NCBI GenBank assembly: GCA_013214885.1
Contig: JABSRS010000161.1
Span: forward strand, 1-7,020
DNA from: Gammaproteobacteria bacterium
Lineage (GTDB): Bacteria > Pseudomonadota > Gammaproteobacteria > Enterobacterales > Psychrobiaceae
Reading direction: 5' to 3'
DNA: 7,020 nt
The position numbers and the translations under genes were made by a program. Under the pieces are notes generated by a model. The model did no database searches. It had not been told where the DNA came from and worked only from the letters and a program-made list of their open reading frames with translations. Position 1 is the first letter of the stretch; the number at the start of each line of letters is the position of its first letter. Shown one piece after another: positions 6,417 to 7,020 of the stretch.

Positions 6417-7020
6417 CGTGCGCGAATTCAGCCGCGATAGCGATGAGGTGTTTAATTTTGTCGTCGGACTTAACGTTAAATATCGTCACGGCGGTGAGAT
6501 TAAAGTACCCACCATCGGGGTGTATGTCGCCAAGGAATTTAGTTTTGGCCAGCTTGATTATCATGAAGAGCGGTTAGAGTTTTCTGAGCATCAATTAATC
6601 AAGCTCAACTTCGAGCTTAAAAGGGTAACGGGACACAACCCAGCTCACGGTAAGCCGACTGCGCAGCCTCGCGTGCCTCGCTCGCGACATAACCACAGCA
6701 CCAAACTACGGGCTCAGCCAGTGACTAGTGACTTTGTGTTGGTTAATGGCCTAGGTCAGCTCAACATTAATCACCAACAACATTCGCCACCAGCGATTAA
6801 TAGCTTAGGTACCTATATTAATATTAATGAGGTGCTTTCGATTGAGCACACACAGCTGATATTAGTTGAAAACTTAGCGCTAATGGCATCGTTAGCCGAC
6901 TTGGTTTTACCCGCAAGTATTAATCAACCACTGTTTATTTATCGCGGCGATCTTAAGCCCGAGCAAAGCGTTAGCAGCGCCTATGAGTTTTTTCGTCGCT
7001 GGTCATCGAGTCATCAATTA
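6409..7020 (+). CDS. jetD: JetD/MksG-like Toprim nuclease, N-terminal part (gene runs off the right edge)
   Basis: A frame of 204 codons is open from the ATG at 6409 to the right edge, overlapping the kleisin stop by eight bases. A GTG at 6418 (codon 4) is the alternative start. Residues 1-70 form a probable small recognition domain (VFNFVVGLNVKYRHGGEIKVP, then EHQLIKLNFELKRVTGHNP). A basic Pro/Arg/His-rich linker spans about 72-103 (KPTAQPRVPRSRHNHSTKLR). Next comes the beginning of a Toprim-type fold. TQLILVENLALM places a candidate catalytic glutamate at E154 (nt 6868-6870) in the hydrophobic-Glu-Asn context typical of JetD-like Toprim proteins, and QPLFIYRGDLKP (about 173-184) is the second strand. 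The paired DxD of the domain is not in the visible part and is expected just past the edge. In Wadjet and MksG systems this subunit is the nuclease that cleaves DNA held by the SMC complex. Position directly behind the SMC-MukE-MukF genes strongly supports the role, while sequence alone supports it moderately. Confidence 0.72.
   Translation, partial: MPSVREFSRDSDEVFNFVVGLNVKYRHGGEIKVPTIGVYVAKEFSFGQLDYHEERLEFSEHQLIKLNFELKRVTGHNPAHGKPTAQPRVPRSRHNHSTKLRAQPVTSDFVLVNGLGQLNINHQQHSPPAINSLGTYININEVLSIEHTQLILVENLALMASLADLVLPASINQPLFIYRGDLKPEQSVSSAYEFFRRWSSSHQL

Overview
The window holds most of a four-gene plus-strand operon that looks like a Wadjet / MksBEFG-type SMC defence system. A divergent, unrelated-looking gene lies at the left edge, running off the window. 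Base composition (moderate, somewhat AT-rich), heavy use of TTA/TTG leucine codons and the general look of the proteins suggest a marine gammaproteobacterium of the Shewanella / Vibrio / Pseudoalteromonas sort. That taxonomic guess is an inference from style, not from a marker gene.

Layout: (1) 1-541, minus strand: 5' part of a conserved-looking protein of unknown function, with a GTG start and a perfect AAGGAGG ribosome site. (2) 542-796: AT-rich divergent intergenic region. It contains an 11-bp perfect inverted repeat flanked by 9-bp direct repeats, and a TATAAT-type promoter pointing into the operon. (3) 797-4537 (possible GTG start at 740): large SMC/MukB-like ATPase (JetC/MksB-like) with a Walker A motif at the N-terminus, two Gln-rich coiled-coil arms around a small hinge-like domain, and a C-terminal signature motif and Walker B. 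(4) 4534-5163: small winged-helix MukE/JetB/MksE-like protein. (5) 5163-6416: helical MukF/JetA/MksF-like kleisin. (6) 6409-7020 and beyond the edge: N-terminal part of a JetD/MksG-like protein carrying the start of a Toprim-type nuclease domain.

The four operon genes overlap by 4, 1 and 8 bases, so they are almost certainly co-transcribed and translationally coupled. By analogy with characterised Wadjet systems, the SMC dimer, kleisin and MukE-like subunit would form a condensin-like motor that inspects DNA topology, and the Toprim protein would cut small circular DNA such as plasmids. The gene order here (SMC, MukE-like, MukF-like, nuclease) differs from the A-B-C-D order of the model systems. 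The SMC subunit, at about 1246 residues, also appears longer than typical JetC. No RNA genes, CRISPR arrays, insertion sequences or convincing terminators were seen.
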